A DNA stretch of 64,000 nucleotides from Catellatospora coxensis (GTDB taxonomy: Bacteria; Actinomycetota; Actinomycetes; Mycobacteriales; Micromonosporaceae). The stretch covers positions 62,001 to 126,000 of the forward strand of contig NZ_BONI01000002.1 in NCBI RefSeq assembly GCF_016862635.1. The letters run 5' to 3'. Numbering within the stretch: the first letter of the stretch is position 1; the number at the start of each line of letters is the position of its first letter. The position numbers and the translations under genes were made by a program. The notes beneath the pieces were generated by a model. The model made no database searches. It was not told the DNA's origin and saw nothing but the letters and a program-made list of their open reading frames with translations. Shown in pieces: positions 52,783 to 61,119 of the stretch.

Positions 52783-52838
52783 GGTATAAGTATGGTATAA
52801 GTACCGGCAGGAGCCCTCGATTCGTTTGGCTCCTGCCG
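52783..52838. repeat. direct repeats and hairpin near the right end of the element
   Basis: GGTATAAGTA occurs twice (52783-52792 and 52794-52803), 11 bp apart. A perfect 11-bp stem follows (52805-52815 with 52828-52838). These lie about 250 bp inside attR and could be binding sites for a directionality factor or a second terminator. Confidence 0.5.
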
Positions 52839-53082
52839 CCGCCTTTGCCAGTCGAGGTCATGCCGAGTACCTCCATCTGTAAGAGCAGCTTGAACATAGG
52901 CTGCAGGCCGCTTTCCTGATGTCAGGGCTACGGCGTTCGGGCCTCTGGGCCTGTCCTCTGACGCTAATGCGATCTCGTTGTAACTGGATAAGCGCCGTCA
53001 ATACATTCCATGGGAACTGCACCGAAGGAGCTGTCTCTCGTGAGGGATATCGCCTACCAACGGCTTTTTTCGACCCTGGACT

Positions 53083-53084
53083 AC
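53083..53084. other. attR crossover dinucleotide (AC)
   Basis: Element sequence ...GACCCTGGACT ends at AC, after which the sigma gene resumes (CGTCAAGAGCCAG) in the frame required by the 5' part at 10326. The element-side half-site mirrors that at attL. Confidence 0.8.
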
Positions 53085-54294
53085 CGTCAAGAGCCAGACC
53101 AGCGTGGCGCTGGGCCACCTGCGCCGCGCGCTGCCGCTGTTCGCCGAACAGGCCGGCCAGTACGCCGACGCGAACGCCGCGGTCGCGACGGCCGGCCGGC
53201 GACGGGCGCGGCGCACGGCCGTGGTCGCGGCGCTGGCACTGGTGCCGCTCGCCCTCGGCCTGGCCGTCTACGCGACGCTCGGCCCGGCGAAGGTCCCGCC
53301 GCCGCTGACCGGCTCGCCCTCGCCGACCCCGTCACCACGCCCGTCGCTGGTCGCGCCGCTCGGCTCACCGGCGCTGCCGACCAGCGTGCCGGCGGCCGGG
53401 GCGGTGCTGCCCGACCTGCCGAAAGATCGCGGGGTGGGGCCCGCCTCGCTGCTTCGCACGAGCTACGCCCGCGGGGTGATGACGGTGCAGATCGCGGCCA
53501 CGTCAGGCTGGTACCGGCTGCTGATAACCAACGACGAGAACGACGTGCCCTCGCTCTGGCTGTCGCCCGACGGCCGCTGGCTGACCTGGACCGAGCCGGA
53601 CGGGCGGACCGTGCTGCGCGACCTGACCGGCACCTCCCAGCGGCGTCTGGCCGGCCGGCCCGTCGCCTGGTCCCGTTCCGGTGACTGGATCATCATCGAT
53701 GTTCCGTACCCGGCGAAGTCCTACGGGCTGCGGCTCGTTCCGCTGGCCGGCGGCAAGGAGCGCGCGCTGGACGGCAACGGCCGGTGGAGCGACGTCAAGG
53801 GCGTGCTCGACACCGGCGAGGTGCTGCGCGGCACCGACGACCAACCCGGCAAGACCGCGTTTTCGCTGTCGCTGACCGATCCGGGCACCGGCCGTTCCCG
53901 CCGCATCGACGTCGACGTCTCCGCCCTGCTGAAACCGGACGACCACGTGCTCGGCCTCGCGGACCTGCCCGTCATCGTGCCCGTCACCGGCAGCACCGCG
54001 GCGGTCCTGGTCTTCACGACCGAAGACCGCGGGCACCGCGCCACCTACGTCGAGTTCTCGCTGCTGGACGGCACGGCGATGCACCGGATCGACCTGTCCG
54101 GGCACCGCGGCTCGGCCGAGATCTCGGCGTTCCCGTGCCTGCAGGGCCGCGATCTGATCTGGAGCGACGGGAAGGTGCTGCGCCACGCCGTGTTCGGGAC
54201 GACGACCGGCGGTGCCGCGCTCGAACTGCCCGCCGACGGTTTCGCCTACCACCTCGCCGGCTGCCGCCGGGAGGCCGGATACCGGAAGGACTGA
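53085..54294 (+). pseudogene. 3' part of the split sigma factor: region 4.2 end, membrane segment and extracytoplasmic domain
   Basis: The frame resumes the interrupted recognition helix ('VKSQTSVALGHLRRALPLFAEQ'). After a basic stretch (GRRRARR) a transmembrane helix follows ('TAVVAALALVPLALGLAVYA'), then a Pro/Ser linker and a C-terminal domain of about 300 residues built of repeated beta strands ('PSLWLSPDGRWLTWTEPDGRTVLRDL', 'GRPVAWSRSGDWIIIDVPYP') resembling a beta-propeller. Joined with 10326-10741 this would be a 541-residue membrane-tethered sigma factor. On its own it has an in-frame GTG at 53104 but no obvious ribosome binding site, so expression is doubtful. Confidence 0.88.
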
Positions 54295-54448
54295 CACCAC
54301 TCCTGCCCTGTGGCGGCACCCGCTGGATGGTGGGTGCCGCCGACGCTTGCGAAGACTCGGCTGCGGGCCCCGCGAATACCGGGACCCGCATGACATAGTG
54401 ACGCCTCCCCGGGCGCGTGTTGATGGGTGACACGAGGGAGGAACCTGA

Positions 54449-54964
54449 ATGGACGAGCTCGCCGAACGGGAGTTCCGGGAGTACGTGGCGATGCGGCAAG
54501 GGGCCCTGTTCCGCGTCGCCTACCTGCTCACCGGGCATCAACAGGACGCCGAGGATCTGCTTCAGGTGACGCTGACGAAGCTGGCGCTGCACTGGCCCAG
54601 AGTGCATCGAACGGGGTCACCCGACGGGTACGTCCGCAAGATCCTGTATCGGCAGCACATCAGCGTCTGGCGGGGCCGCCGGAACCGTCGCGAACACGCG
54701 ATGGAACTGCTGCCCGAGCGGGGAGCGGTCGACGATCCGGCGGGTGAGGCGGTGCTCCGGTTGGCGCTGGCCCGGGTTCTCAACGAGCTGACCCGCAAGC
54801 AGCGGGCCGTGGTGGTCCTGCGCTACTACGAGGACCTGCCCGAGGCCGAGGTGGCCGCACTGATGGGCACCTCGATCGGCACGGTGCGCAGCCAGGTTCA
54901 TCGGACGCTGACCCGCCTTCGTGTGCTGTGTCCGGAGCTGATCTACATCGAGGAGCCAGCATGA
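54449..54964 (+). CDS. SigE-family RNA polymerase sigma factor
   Basis: A 171-residue ECF sigma factor with region 2 ('YVAMRQGALFRVAYLLTGHQQDAEDLLQVTLTKLALHW'), a short linker and region 4 ('LNELTRKQRAVVVLRYYEDLPEAEVAALMGTSIGTVRSQVHRTLTRL'), all complete. It is a paralogue of the split gene at 10326, which before integration lay only about 150 bp upstream. It overlaps the next gene (ATGA), a single-pass membrane protein that is its probable partner or anti-sigma. Confidence 0.93.
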   Translation: MDELAEREFREYVAMRQGALFRVAYLLTGHQQDAEDLLQVTLTKLALHWPRVHRTGSPDGYVRKILYRQHISVWRGRRNRREHAMELLPERGAVDDPAGEAVLRLALARVLNELTRKQRAVVVLRYYEDLPEAEVAALMGTSIGTVRSQVHRTLTRLRVLCPELIYIEEPA

Positions 54965-55806
54965 ATACACCACCCGAACCCGAGCTGAGAGCTGCCATGC
55001 AGCGGCTGTCGGAGGTCGCCGGGCCGGCGGACCTCGCCGATGCGGCGTTGCAGGGCGCGAAGGGCATGCGGCGCAGGCGCGGTGCCCTGACGGCGCTGGC
55101 CGCCGTCGCCGCGGTCGCGGCGCTGACCGTCCCGTTCACGATGCGGGGCACGCCGCCTGCTGCCGCGCCGGGGATCGGCATCGACCTACCGGTCGGGGCT
55201 GCCGCGTCGCCGCCTGTCGCTGGTGAGTGCGAGACCGCGCCCATGGTCAACCCGACGACGAAGGAAGTCGCGGCCGGGGACTGGCCGCAGTATGTGCGAA
55301 CGGTCCTGGACCTGCTGCCCGACCGGGACGACTATGTCGTGCAGAACGCCTATGACCTGTGCAACCCGGGCCAGCCGGACATCTCCAACGCCTACACCGT
55401 GATCAACCTTGGCCACCAGCGCGAGTACGGGCACCTGACCGTGAACCTGTTCGTGCACGAGACCTCCCCGTGGGTGCCGGGCTCCTGCGCAGACCTAAAC
55501 GTGATCGCCGCGGCCGGGCTGCAGCCCCGGGACGTCGTGTTCTGCGAGGACGGCGGCGGCGCGTCGCCCTTGCTCTACGGGCTGTCCTACGCCGGCACCT
55601 CCCTCACCGTCGGAGCCGTGTACGCGGATCACCGTGCGGTGGTCATGGAGCGCGACGCGGCGGCCTCGGTGATCAGCGTCGAGCAGCTGAAGCAGGTGGT
55701 CTCCAGTCAGGAACTGCTGAGCCTCGTCCCGGTGACGGACGGCCCGCTGCCCACCACGGCGGCACGGGGGCCGGAGGTCAAGGCGAGCTCGGCGCCGACG
55801 CGGTGA
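54961..55806 (+). CDS. single-pass membrane protein coupled to the sigma factor
   Basis: The start is the ATG at 54961, overlapping the sigma stop, giving 281 residues. A cytoplasmic N-terminus of about 45 residues ('ELRAAMQRLSEVAGPADLADAALQGAKGMRRRRG') precedes one transmembrane helix ('ALTALAAVAAVAALTVPFTM') and an extracytoplasmic domain of about 210 residues with four Cys. The topology and coupling suggest a regulator of the SigE-type factor. It lacks a recognisable zinc anti-sigma motif (HxxxCxxC). Confidence 0.78.
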   Translation: MNTPPEPELRAAMQRLSEVAGPADLADAALQGAKGMRRRRGALTALAAVAAVAALTVPFTMRGTPPAAAPGIGIDLPVGAAASPPVAGECETAPMVNPTTKEVAAGDWPQYVRTVLDLLPDRDDYVVQNAYDLCNPGQPDISNAYTVINLGHQREYGHLTVNLFVHETSPWVPGSCADLNVIAAAGLQPRDVVFCEDGGGASPLLYGLSYAGTSLTVGAVYADHRAVVMERDAAASVISVEQLKQVVSSQELLSLVPVTDGPLPTTAARGPEVKASSAPTR

Positions 55807-55858
55807 CGGAGGGGGCGATCACCGGCGGGATTCCCGCGGGTGCTCGCCCCTGCGGTCC

Positions 55859-57937
55859 TCAGCGCCGGTGCAGCACGATCAGTTCCGCGTCGTGCTCGGC
55901 GGTCCACTGCGCCGGCAGGCCGACGGCGGTCAGGTGGCTGCCGGAGTACTCCTGGCCGTCCTGGGTGCGGTAGACGTCCCGGCGGCCGAGGCCGCGCAGA
56001 GGCAGGCGCAACGGCCGTGACGGCAGCAGGCCGGGTCCGTCGAGCTTCCCGGTGTGCCAGGCGAGCACGACCACCGTCGCGCCGTCGGGTGCGGTGTACT
56101 GCACGGCGCAGCGTGCCCGGTCCGGACCTCCGATGAGGTGCACCTCGCCGCGTTGGACCACGTCGCGGATCTGCTTGTACCGGGCGATCCACGTCGCCGC
56201 TTCGGCGCGCTGCCCCTCGTCCCAGTGCCGGATGTCCGCGCCGATGCCGAGCACGCCCGCCATGGCGAGCACGAACCGGAACGCCAGCGAGCGGGGCCGC
56301 GGGTCGAACAGGCCGGGCGCGTCGGTGACCCAGGAGCTGAGCAGGTGCGGGGCGTTGGCGTGCAGGAACCCGTGCTGGATGGCGAGGCGGTCGAGCGGGC
56401 CGGTGTTGTCGCTGGGCCAGACCACGTCGGCGCGGGCGGCCATGGCCAGGTCGGTGCGGCCGCCGCCGCCCGCGCAGGCCTCGATGATCACGTCGGGGTG
56501 GTCGTGGCGCAGCTGCTCGTAGATGCGGTGCAGGTTGGCCACGTGCGCGCCGTCGAGGTCGACGGGCGCGGCGGCCCCGTGGCGGCCGGGTTCGGTGCGG
56601 GGGCGGTTGAAGTCCCATTTGAGGTAGCCGATGTCGTGGCGGCGCAGCAGCCCGTCGACGGTGCCGTGCACGAACTCGGCGACCTCGGGCCGGCCGAGGT
56701 CGAGCAGGAGCTGGTTGCGCACCAGGGTCTGCGGGCGGCCGTCGACGGCGTACACCCAGTCGGGGTGTTCGGCGTACAGGCGTGAGGCGGGGCTGACGCA
56801 TTCGGGTTCGACCCACAGGCCGAAGGTGAGTCCCATGGCGCGGATCTCGGCGATGAACGTGTCGAACCCGTCGGGGAACTTGGCCTCGTCGACGGTCCAG
56901 TCGCCGAGCCCGCCGCGGTCGTCGTGGCGGCCGATGAACCAGCCGTCGTCGACGACGAACGCCTCCGCGCCGATGTCGGCGGCGGTGCGCGCCAGGGCGA
57001 GCTGGTTGGCGGCGTCGACGGCGAATCCGGTGGCTTCCCAGGAGTTGTAGAGCACGGGCCGGATCCGGCCGAGCCGGTCGCCGGCGAGTTCGCGCTGGTA
57101 GGTGTGCCAGACGCGGGCGAGGCCGTCGAGTCCTTCGTCGCTGTACGCGCCGGCGGCGACCGGGAGCGTGAGCTTGCCGCCCGGGGGCAGTTCGAGCGGG
57201 CCGTCGGCGAGGTGGCGGCCCGCGGTGACGCGGGTCAGGCCGCCGGTGTCGCGCTGCGCGGCGATCTCCCAGGAGCCGGTCCAGGCCAGGGCGACGCCCC
57301 AGGCGGGGCCGGTCTCGTCGGCGCGGTCGCGGACGGCGAGCCAGGGCACGAACAGGTGTCCGGGCACGCCTTGCGCGCTGCCGACGGTGAACCGGCCCTG
57401 GCCGAGGTCGACGTGGTCGAGCTGGAACTCCTGCGCCCACTGGCCCCACTGGTAGCTGATCCGCGCGCCGTGCGGGGTGGGCATGTTGAAGGCCGCGGAC
57501 GCGGCCTGGACCAGGCGCAGCGTGGTGTCGCCGGGGTTGTGCAGCTCCGTCCACCGCTCGACGACGTCGGTGCCGTCGGCGATGCGGTAGCGGTGCTCGG
57601 CGCGCAGCCCGGTGACCGGGTCGGTGAACAGCACGCGCAGCTGCCGCTCGTCGCCGGTCGCCTCCTGGAAGTCCCAGGACACGCGCCGGTCGCCGGTCGG
57701 CAGCTCGACGACGAGTTCCGCGCCGGCGAAGGGGCGTACGGCGTCGGTGGCGTATTCGACCGGGGCGTAGTCGCCCGCGGTGAGGAACGGCGTCGGCCCG
57801 GTGTAGGCGACCGGTGACGGGCCTTCGCCGACGCCGTGCGGGCCCCAGGCGACCAGCTCCAGCCAGCGGCCGTGCTCGGGCACGGCGACGGTGTACTCGG
57901 TGTGCGCGCCGCGCAGGGTCCACTGCCGGTTGCTCAT
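55859..57937 (-). CDS. GH36 alpha-galactosidase
   Basis: The start is the ATG at 57937 (692 residues), overlapping the permease stop (ATGA). It is a GH36 enzyme: an N-terminal beta-supersandwich, then a catalytic barrel with 'VDDGWF', nucleophile Asp442 in 'YLKWDFNR', and acid/base Asp510 in 'WPSDNTGPLDR'. It releases terminal alpha-galactose from oligosaccharides such as melibiose or raffinose. No signal peptide is present, so it should act on sugars imported by the ABC transporter encoded in the same operon. Confidence 0.93.
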   Translation of the reverse strand: MSNRQWTLRGAHTEYTVAVPEHGRWLELVAWGPHGVGEGPSPVAYTGPTPFLTAGDYAPVEYATDAVRPFAGAELVVELPTGDRRVSWDFQEATGDERQLRVLFTDPVTGLRAEHRYRIADGTDVVERWTELHNPGDTTLRLVQAASAAFNMPTPHGARISYQWGQWAQEFQLDHVDLGQGRFTVGSAQGVPGHLFVPWLAVRDRADETGPAWGVALAWTGSWEIAAQRDTGGLTRVTAGRHLADGPLELPPGGKLTLPVAAGAYSDEGLDGLARVWHTYQRELAGDRLGRIRPVLYNSWEATGFAVDAANQLALARTAADIGAEAFVVDDGWFIGRHDDRGGLGDWTVDEAKFPDGFDTFIAEIRAMGLTFGLWVEPECVSPASRLYAEHPDWVYAVDGRPQTLVRNQLLLDLGRPEVAEFVHGTVDGLLRRHDIGYLKWDFNRPRTEPGRHGAAAPVDLDGAHVANLHRIYEQLRHDHPDVIIEACAGGGGRTDLAMAARADVVWPSDNTGPLDRLAIQHGFLHANAPHLLSSWVTDAPGLFDPRPRSLAFRFVLAMAGVLGIGADIRHWDEGQRAEAATWIARYKQIRDVVQRGEVHLIGGPDRARCAVQYTAPDGATVVVLAWHTGKLDGPGLLPSRPLRLPLRGLGRRDVYRTQDGQEYSGSHLTAVGLPAQWTAEHDAELIVLHRR

Positions 57938-58758
57938 TTGACTGCTCCGATCGCCAGGCCCGAGATGAAGTGGCGCTGGAAGGCGAGGAACACCGCGACG
58001 GTCGGCACGGCGGCGATGACCGTCCCGGCGGCGATCACGCTCCAGGACGACACGAACTGGCCCTGCAGGCCCAGCAGCGCCGGGGTGACGGGCATGGTGG
58101 CCTCGGTGCGGACGACGGTGATCGCCCACAGCAGGTCGTTGAAGATCCAGGTGAACGACAGCGCGCCGAGTGCGGCCAGGGCCGGCCTGGTCAGCGGCAG
58201 GATGACCCGGGTGAAGATCTGCCCGACGCCGGCCCCGTCGATGGTCGCGGCCTCCTGGATCTCGTTGGGCAGGTCGCGCATGAAGCCGTGCAGCACGAAG
58301 GTGTAGAAGCCGAGGCCGAAGCCGACCTGCACGGCGATGAGCGCCCACAGGGTGTCGTACAGGCCGGTCAGCTCGCTGAACTTGCTGACCGGGATGAGCA
58401 CGATCTGCGGTGGGAGCAGGTTGCCGGCGAGCATCAGCAGCAGGATGGTGCGCCGGCCGGGGATGCGGTACCGGCTCAGCGCGAAGGCTCCCATCGCGCC
58501 CAGGCCGAGGCTGAGCAGGACCGCGGGCACGGTGACCAACAGGCTGTTGATGAGGGCCTGCAGCTGGCCGCCGTCGGTCCACGCCTGCCGGTAGGTGTCC
58601 AGGGTGAACGAGTGCGGCAGGCTGCCGACCCCGTTGGCGGCGATGTCGTCGAAGGTGCGGGTGGACAGGACGACGACCCAGATGATCGGGCCGAGCCACA
58701 GCAGCGACACCATGGTCATGGCGGCGTGGTAGCCGCCGGTGCGCAGTCTGCTCATCAT
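57934..58758 (-). CDS. carbohydrate ABC transporter permease (MalG-like)
   Basis: A 274-residue permease with six hydrophobic segments and the EAA loop 'IQEAATIDGAGVGQIFTRVILPLTRPAL'. I chose the first of two ATGs at 58758, which overlaps the preceding permease stop codon. It belongs to the CUT1 family and pairs with the upstream permease. No ATPase gene is in the operon, so it probably uses a shared MsiK-type ATPase, as is usual in actinomycetes. Confidence 0.92.
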   Translation of the reverse strand: MMSRLRTGGYHAAMTMVSLLWLGPIIWVVVLSTRTFDDIAANGVGSLPHSFTLDTYRQAWTDGGQLQALINSLLVTVPAVLLSLGLGAMGAFALSRYRIPGRRTILLLMLAGNLLPPQIVLIPVSKFSELTGLYDTLWALIAVQVGFGLGFYTFVLHGFMRDLPNEIQEAATIDGAGVGQIFTRVILPLTRPALAALGALSFTWIFNDLLWAITVVRTEATMPVTPALLGLQGQFVSSWSVIAAGTVIAAVPTVAVFLAFQRHFISGLAIGAVK

Positions 58759-59663
58759 GACTCCTCCCGGAAGGCGCGGACCAGGTAGCCGATGATGACC
58801 ACGAGCGCGAGCAGGAAGATCACCACGGCGATCGCCGAGCCGTAACCCAGGCGCAGACTCTGGAACGCGGCCGAGTACATGTAGGTGCTCAGCAGTTCCG
58901 AGGAGTGGTACGGGCCGCCGCGGGTCAGCGACCAGACGATGTCGAACGAGCGCAGCGAGTCGATGACGATGACCGACAGGATGACCGCGTTGACGCCCTT
59001 GAGCTGGGGGACGGTGACGTGCCAGAGCCGCTGCCAGCTGTTGGCGCCGTCGACCTTCGCCGCTTCGTGCACGGCCGGGTCGACGGCCTTGAGACCGGCC
59101 AGGTAGAGCACCATGATGTAGCCGATCTGCCGCCACAGCGACGGGATGATCACGGCGTAGAACGCGGTCTCCGGGTCGGCCAGCCAGGGCCGGATGAGGT
59201 GTTCGAGCCCGACCGCGGTCAGCACCTGGTCGACGAGCCCGTCGGGCTGGTAGAAGACCCGCCAGACGAGCGCCGTGACGACCAGCGAGAACACGACCGG
59301 CAGGAACAGCGCGGCGCGGTAGATGCCGACCCCGCGGCGCTCGCGCTGCAGGGCCAGCGCCATGCCGAAGCCGCCGATGACGGACAGGCCGCCGAAGAGC
59401 AGCAGCCACAGGACCGTGTTGCCGAGGGCGCCCCGGAAGACCGGGTCGCCGGCCAGCTCGACGTAGTTGTCGAAGCCGACGGGTGCCGGGGCGGACAACC
59501 CGTCCCACCGCGTGAACGAGAAGAAGACCCCTTGGATCGCGGGCCAGAACACCCAGATGCTCTCGACCACGAACGGCACCAGAACGAAGGTGAGCAGGAG
59601 CGGCGACGGCCGAAACGACCGCCGCCGCCGTGCAGTGCTGTTGGTGGAGCTGACCGCGGTCAC
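58755..59663 (-). CDS. carbohydrate ABC transporter permease (MalF-like)
   Basis: A 302-residue protein with a GTG start. A basic N-terminus is followed by six transmembrane segments and the EAA motif 'VHEAAKVDGANSWQRLWHVTVPQLKGV'. It starts directly after the binding-protein gene (1-bp gap) and overlaps the second permease by 4 bp. Together they form the membrane channel of a CUT1-type importer, probably for alpha-galactosides given the downstream alpha-galactosidase. Confidence 0.92.
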   Translation of the reverse strand: MTAVSSTNSTARRRRSFRPSPLLLTFVLVPFVVESIWVFWPAIQGVFFSFTRWDGLSAPAPVGFDNYVELAGDPVFRGALGNTVLWLLLFGGLSVIGGFGMALALQRERRGVGIYRAALFLPVVFSLVVTALVWRVFYQPDGLVDQVLTAVGLEHLIRPWLADPETAFYAVIIPSLWRQIGYIMVLYLAGLKAVDPAVHEAAKVDGANSWQRLWHVTVPQLKGVNAVILSVIVIDSLRSFDIVWSLTRGGPYHSSELLSTYMYSAAFQSLRLGYGSAIAVVIFLLALVVIIGYLVRAFREES

Positions 59664-59664
59664 G

Positions 59665-60960
59665 TCAGCCCTTGAAGACCTTCTCGGCGTTCTTCTGCCA
59701 CTCGGCGAGGATCGCGTCGATCTGGTCGGGCTTGTCGATGAACCTGGTCAGCGCCGTGTCCGCGGTGGGCTGCAGCGCGTCGCTGGAGTCGCGGTTGAAG
59801 AACTGGGTGAGCTCGGCGGCGCCGGCCAGCATGGCCTTGCCCTTGGCGACCAGCGGCATGTCGGACGCCTTGGCCTTGGGGTGGGCGGGCAGGATGATGC
59901 CGGAGCTGTTGGCGACGTACGCCTCCTGCGCCTCCACGGAGGCCGCGTAGGTCAGCAGCGCCTTGGTGGCGGCCGGGTTGGCGGTCTTGGCGCTGGCGAA
60001 GAGGCCGTCGGTGGGCGCCTCCTCCGCGACCGGCACCGCCGGGTCGATGATCGGGAACTGGAAGAAGTCGAGGTCTTCCACGACGTCCTTGGCTGTCGCG
60101 TCGGCGAGGAAGGTGCCGATGAGGAACATGCCGGTCTTGCCCGCGAGCAGGGCGGTGGTCGCCTCCTGGAACGGGTACGCCTTGCCCTTGGGGTCGAAGT
60201 ACGGCAGGGCCTCGCTCCACTTGGCGAAGACGGCCTTGACCTTGGGGTCGTCGAAGCGCTGCTTGCCGGCGAGCAGTTCGCGGTGGAACGGCGCGCCGTT
60301 GACGCGGATGTTGAGGTAGTCGAACCAGGCCGAGGCGACCCACGGGGTGTCGCCCAGGCCGATGCCGATCGGCGGGATGCCCTTGCTCTTGAGGGTCTGG
60401 CACAGGGTCAGGAACTCCGCCCAGGTCTTCGGCGGCTGCACGCCCCACTTGGCGAAGTTGGACTTGCGGTAGAAGAAGCCCCACCAGTAGTTGTTCATCG
60501 GGACGAAGATCTGCTTGCCGGTCTCGTCGGTGGACACGTTGCGCATCGCCGGGGTGTATTCGCCCAGCCCCTGCCACACGTCGGACACGTCGAGCAGCAG
60601 GTTCTTGCGCGAGTACGCGTTGGCGACCGAGCCCGAGTACCAGGTGTACAGGTCCGGCGGGTTGGCGGAGCTGAGGTAGGTCGGCAGCTGGGTCCGGTAG
60701 ATCTCGGTCGCGACCGTGTTCAGCGTCGCGGTGCCCTTGCCGAGCTTGTTGAAGTCGGCGACGAGCTTCTCGAGACCGGACTTGGCCGCCCCGGTGAGGT
60801 TCGACTGAAGGGTGATGCCGCCACCGGTGGGGGTGCTACCGGTGCCGGCGGAGCTGGCGCAGGCGCTGAGCAGGGGGCCGGCGCCGAGGGCGCCGAGGCC
60901 GGCCAGGCCGAGGCCGAGCAGCCGGCGACGACTGGGATCGAAGTCGCTCACTGAGGACAT
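59665..60960 (-). CDS. extracellular sugar-binding lipoprotein of the ABC importer
   Basis: A 431-residue solute-binding protein. The N-terminus has a twin-arginine-like stretch ('RRRLLGLG') and a lipobox 'LLSAC' with lipid-modified Cys34, so it is exported and anchored. The body is typical of cluster B/family 1 binding proteins ('YTWYSGSVANAYSRKNLLLDVS', 'VPMNNYWWGFFYRKSNFAKWGV', 'GKTGMFLIGTFLADAT'). It is the first gene of the operon and delivers oligosaccharide to the two permeases. It is divergent from the SDR gene. Confidence 0.93.
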   Translation of the reverse strand: MSSVSDFDPSRRRLLGLGLAGLGALGAGPLLSACASSAGTGSTPTGGGITLQSNLTGAAKSGLEKLVADFNKLGKGTATLNTVATEIYRTQLPTYLSSANPPDLYTWYSGSVANAYSRKNLLLDVSDVWQGLGEYTPAMRNVSTDETGKQIFVPMNNYWWGFFYRKSNFAKWGVQPPKTWAEFLTLCQTLKSKGIPPIGIGLGDTPWVASAWFDYLNIRVNGAPFHRELLAGKQRFDDPKVKAVFAKWSEALPYFDPKGKAYPFQEATTALLAGKTGMFLIGTFLADATAKDVVEDLDFFQFPIIDPAVPVAEEAPTDGLFASAKTANPAATKALLTYAASVEAQEAYVANSSGIILPAHPKAKASDMPLVAKGKAMLAGAAELTQFFNRDSSDALQPTADTALTRFIDKPDQIDAILAEWQKNAEKVFKG

Positions 60961-61054
60961 CCTTCCTGAGGGATGCGGGGGTGACTGTGCGTATGTCGAT
61001 CACGTAAATCCTTGTGTCCAACAGGTTGCATCGCGCCTCGGCGGCTGTCAAGAT

Positions 61055-61080
61055 ATCTTCGTAATTAATGATTAGATCTC
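61055..61080. promoter_or_regulatory. AT-rich near-palindromic operator candidate
   Basis: The sequence around GTAATTAATGATTAG is strikingly AT-rich for this genome and nearly symmetric. It lies in the 159-bp gap between the divergent transporter and SDR operons. It is a plausible site for the FCD-type regulator encoded at 61903. Confidence 0.5.
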
Positions 61081-61119
61081 AGGTGGGGATCGTTACTCCG
61101 GCAGATGGGGAGCCAGTCT

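Larger units (their letters stand above)
10742..53084. mobile_element. 42.3-kb serine-integrase integrative element (probable ICE)
   Basis: The boundaries come from the split sigma gene: 10326-10741 and 53085-54294 join in frame to restore region 4.2. Joining the element ends (…GACCCTGGACT + AC + AGTTTTGGGTC…) gives a dyad with perfect 5-bp and 3-bp arms around AC, as expected of attP. The element has the integrase at its left end and a transfer/maintenance block at 17-24 kb: DUF2637/SpdB-like protein, replication-relaxation protein and conjugative ATPase. Cargo follows: TPR-CHAT module, nucleotide-modification operon and RHS toxin. No classical relaxase was recognised, so self-transmissibility is inferred, not shown. 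At least three IS insertions have occurred inside it. Confidence 0.88.

Noticed and set aside
52858-53118. 86-codon minus-strand frame across attR
   Set aside because: It spans the element-chromosome junction, so it cannot be an ancestral gene, and it has no protein-like features.
59467-60954. A 495-codon plus-strand frame
   Set aside because: It is antisense to the binding-protein gene, which has clear lipobox and family motifs; the antisense product is Gly/Val/Arg-rich low-complexity.
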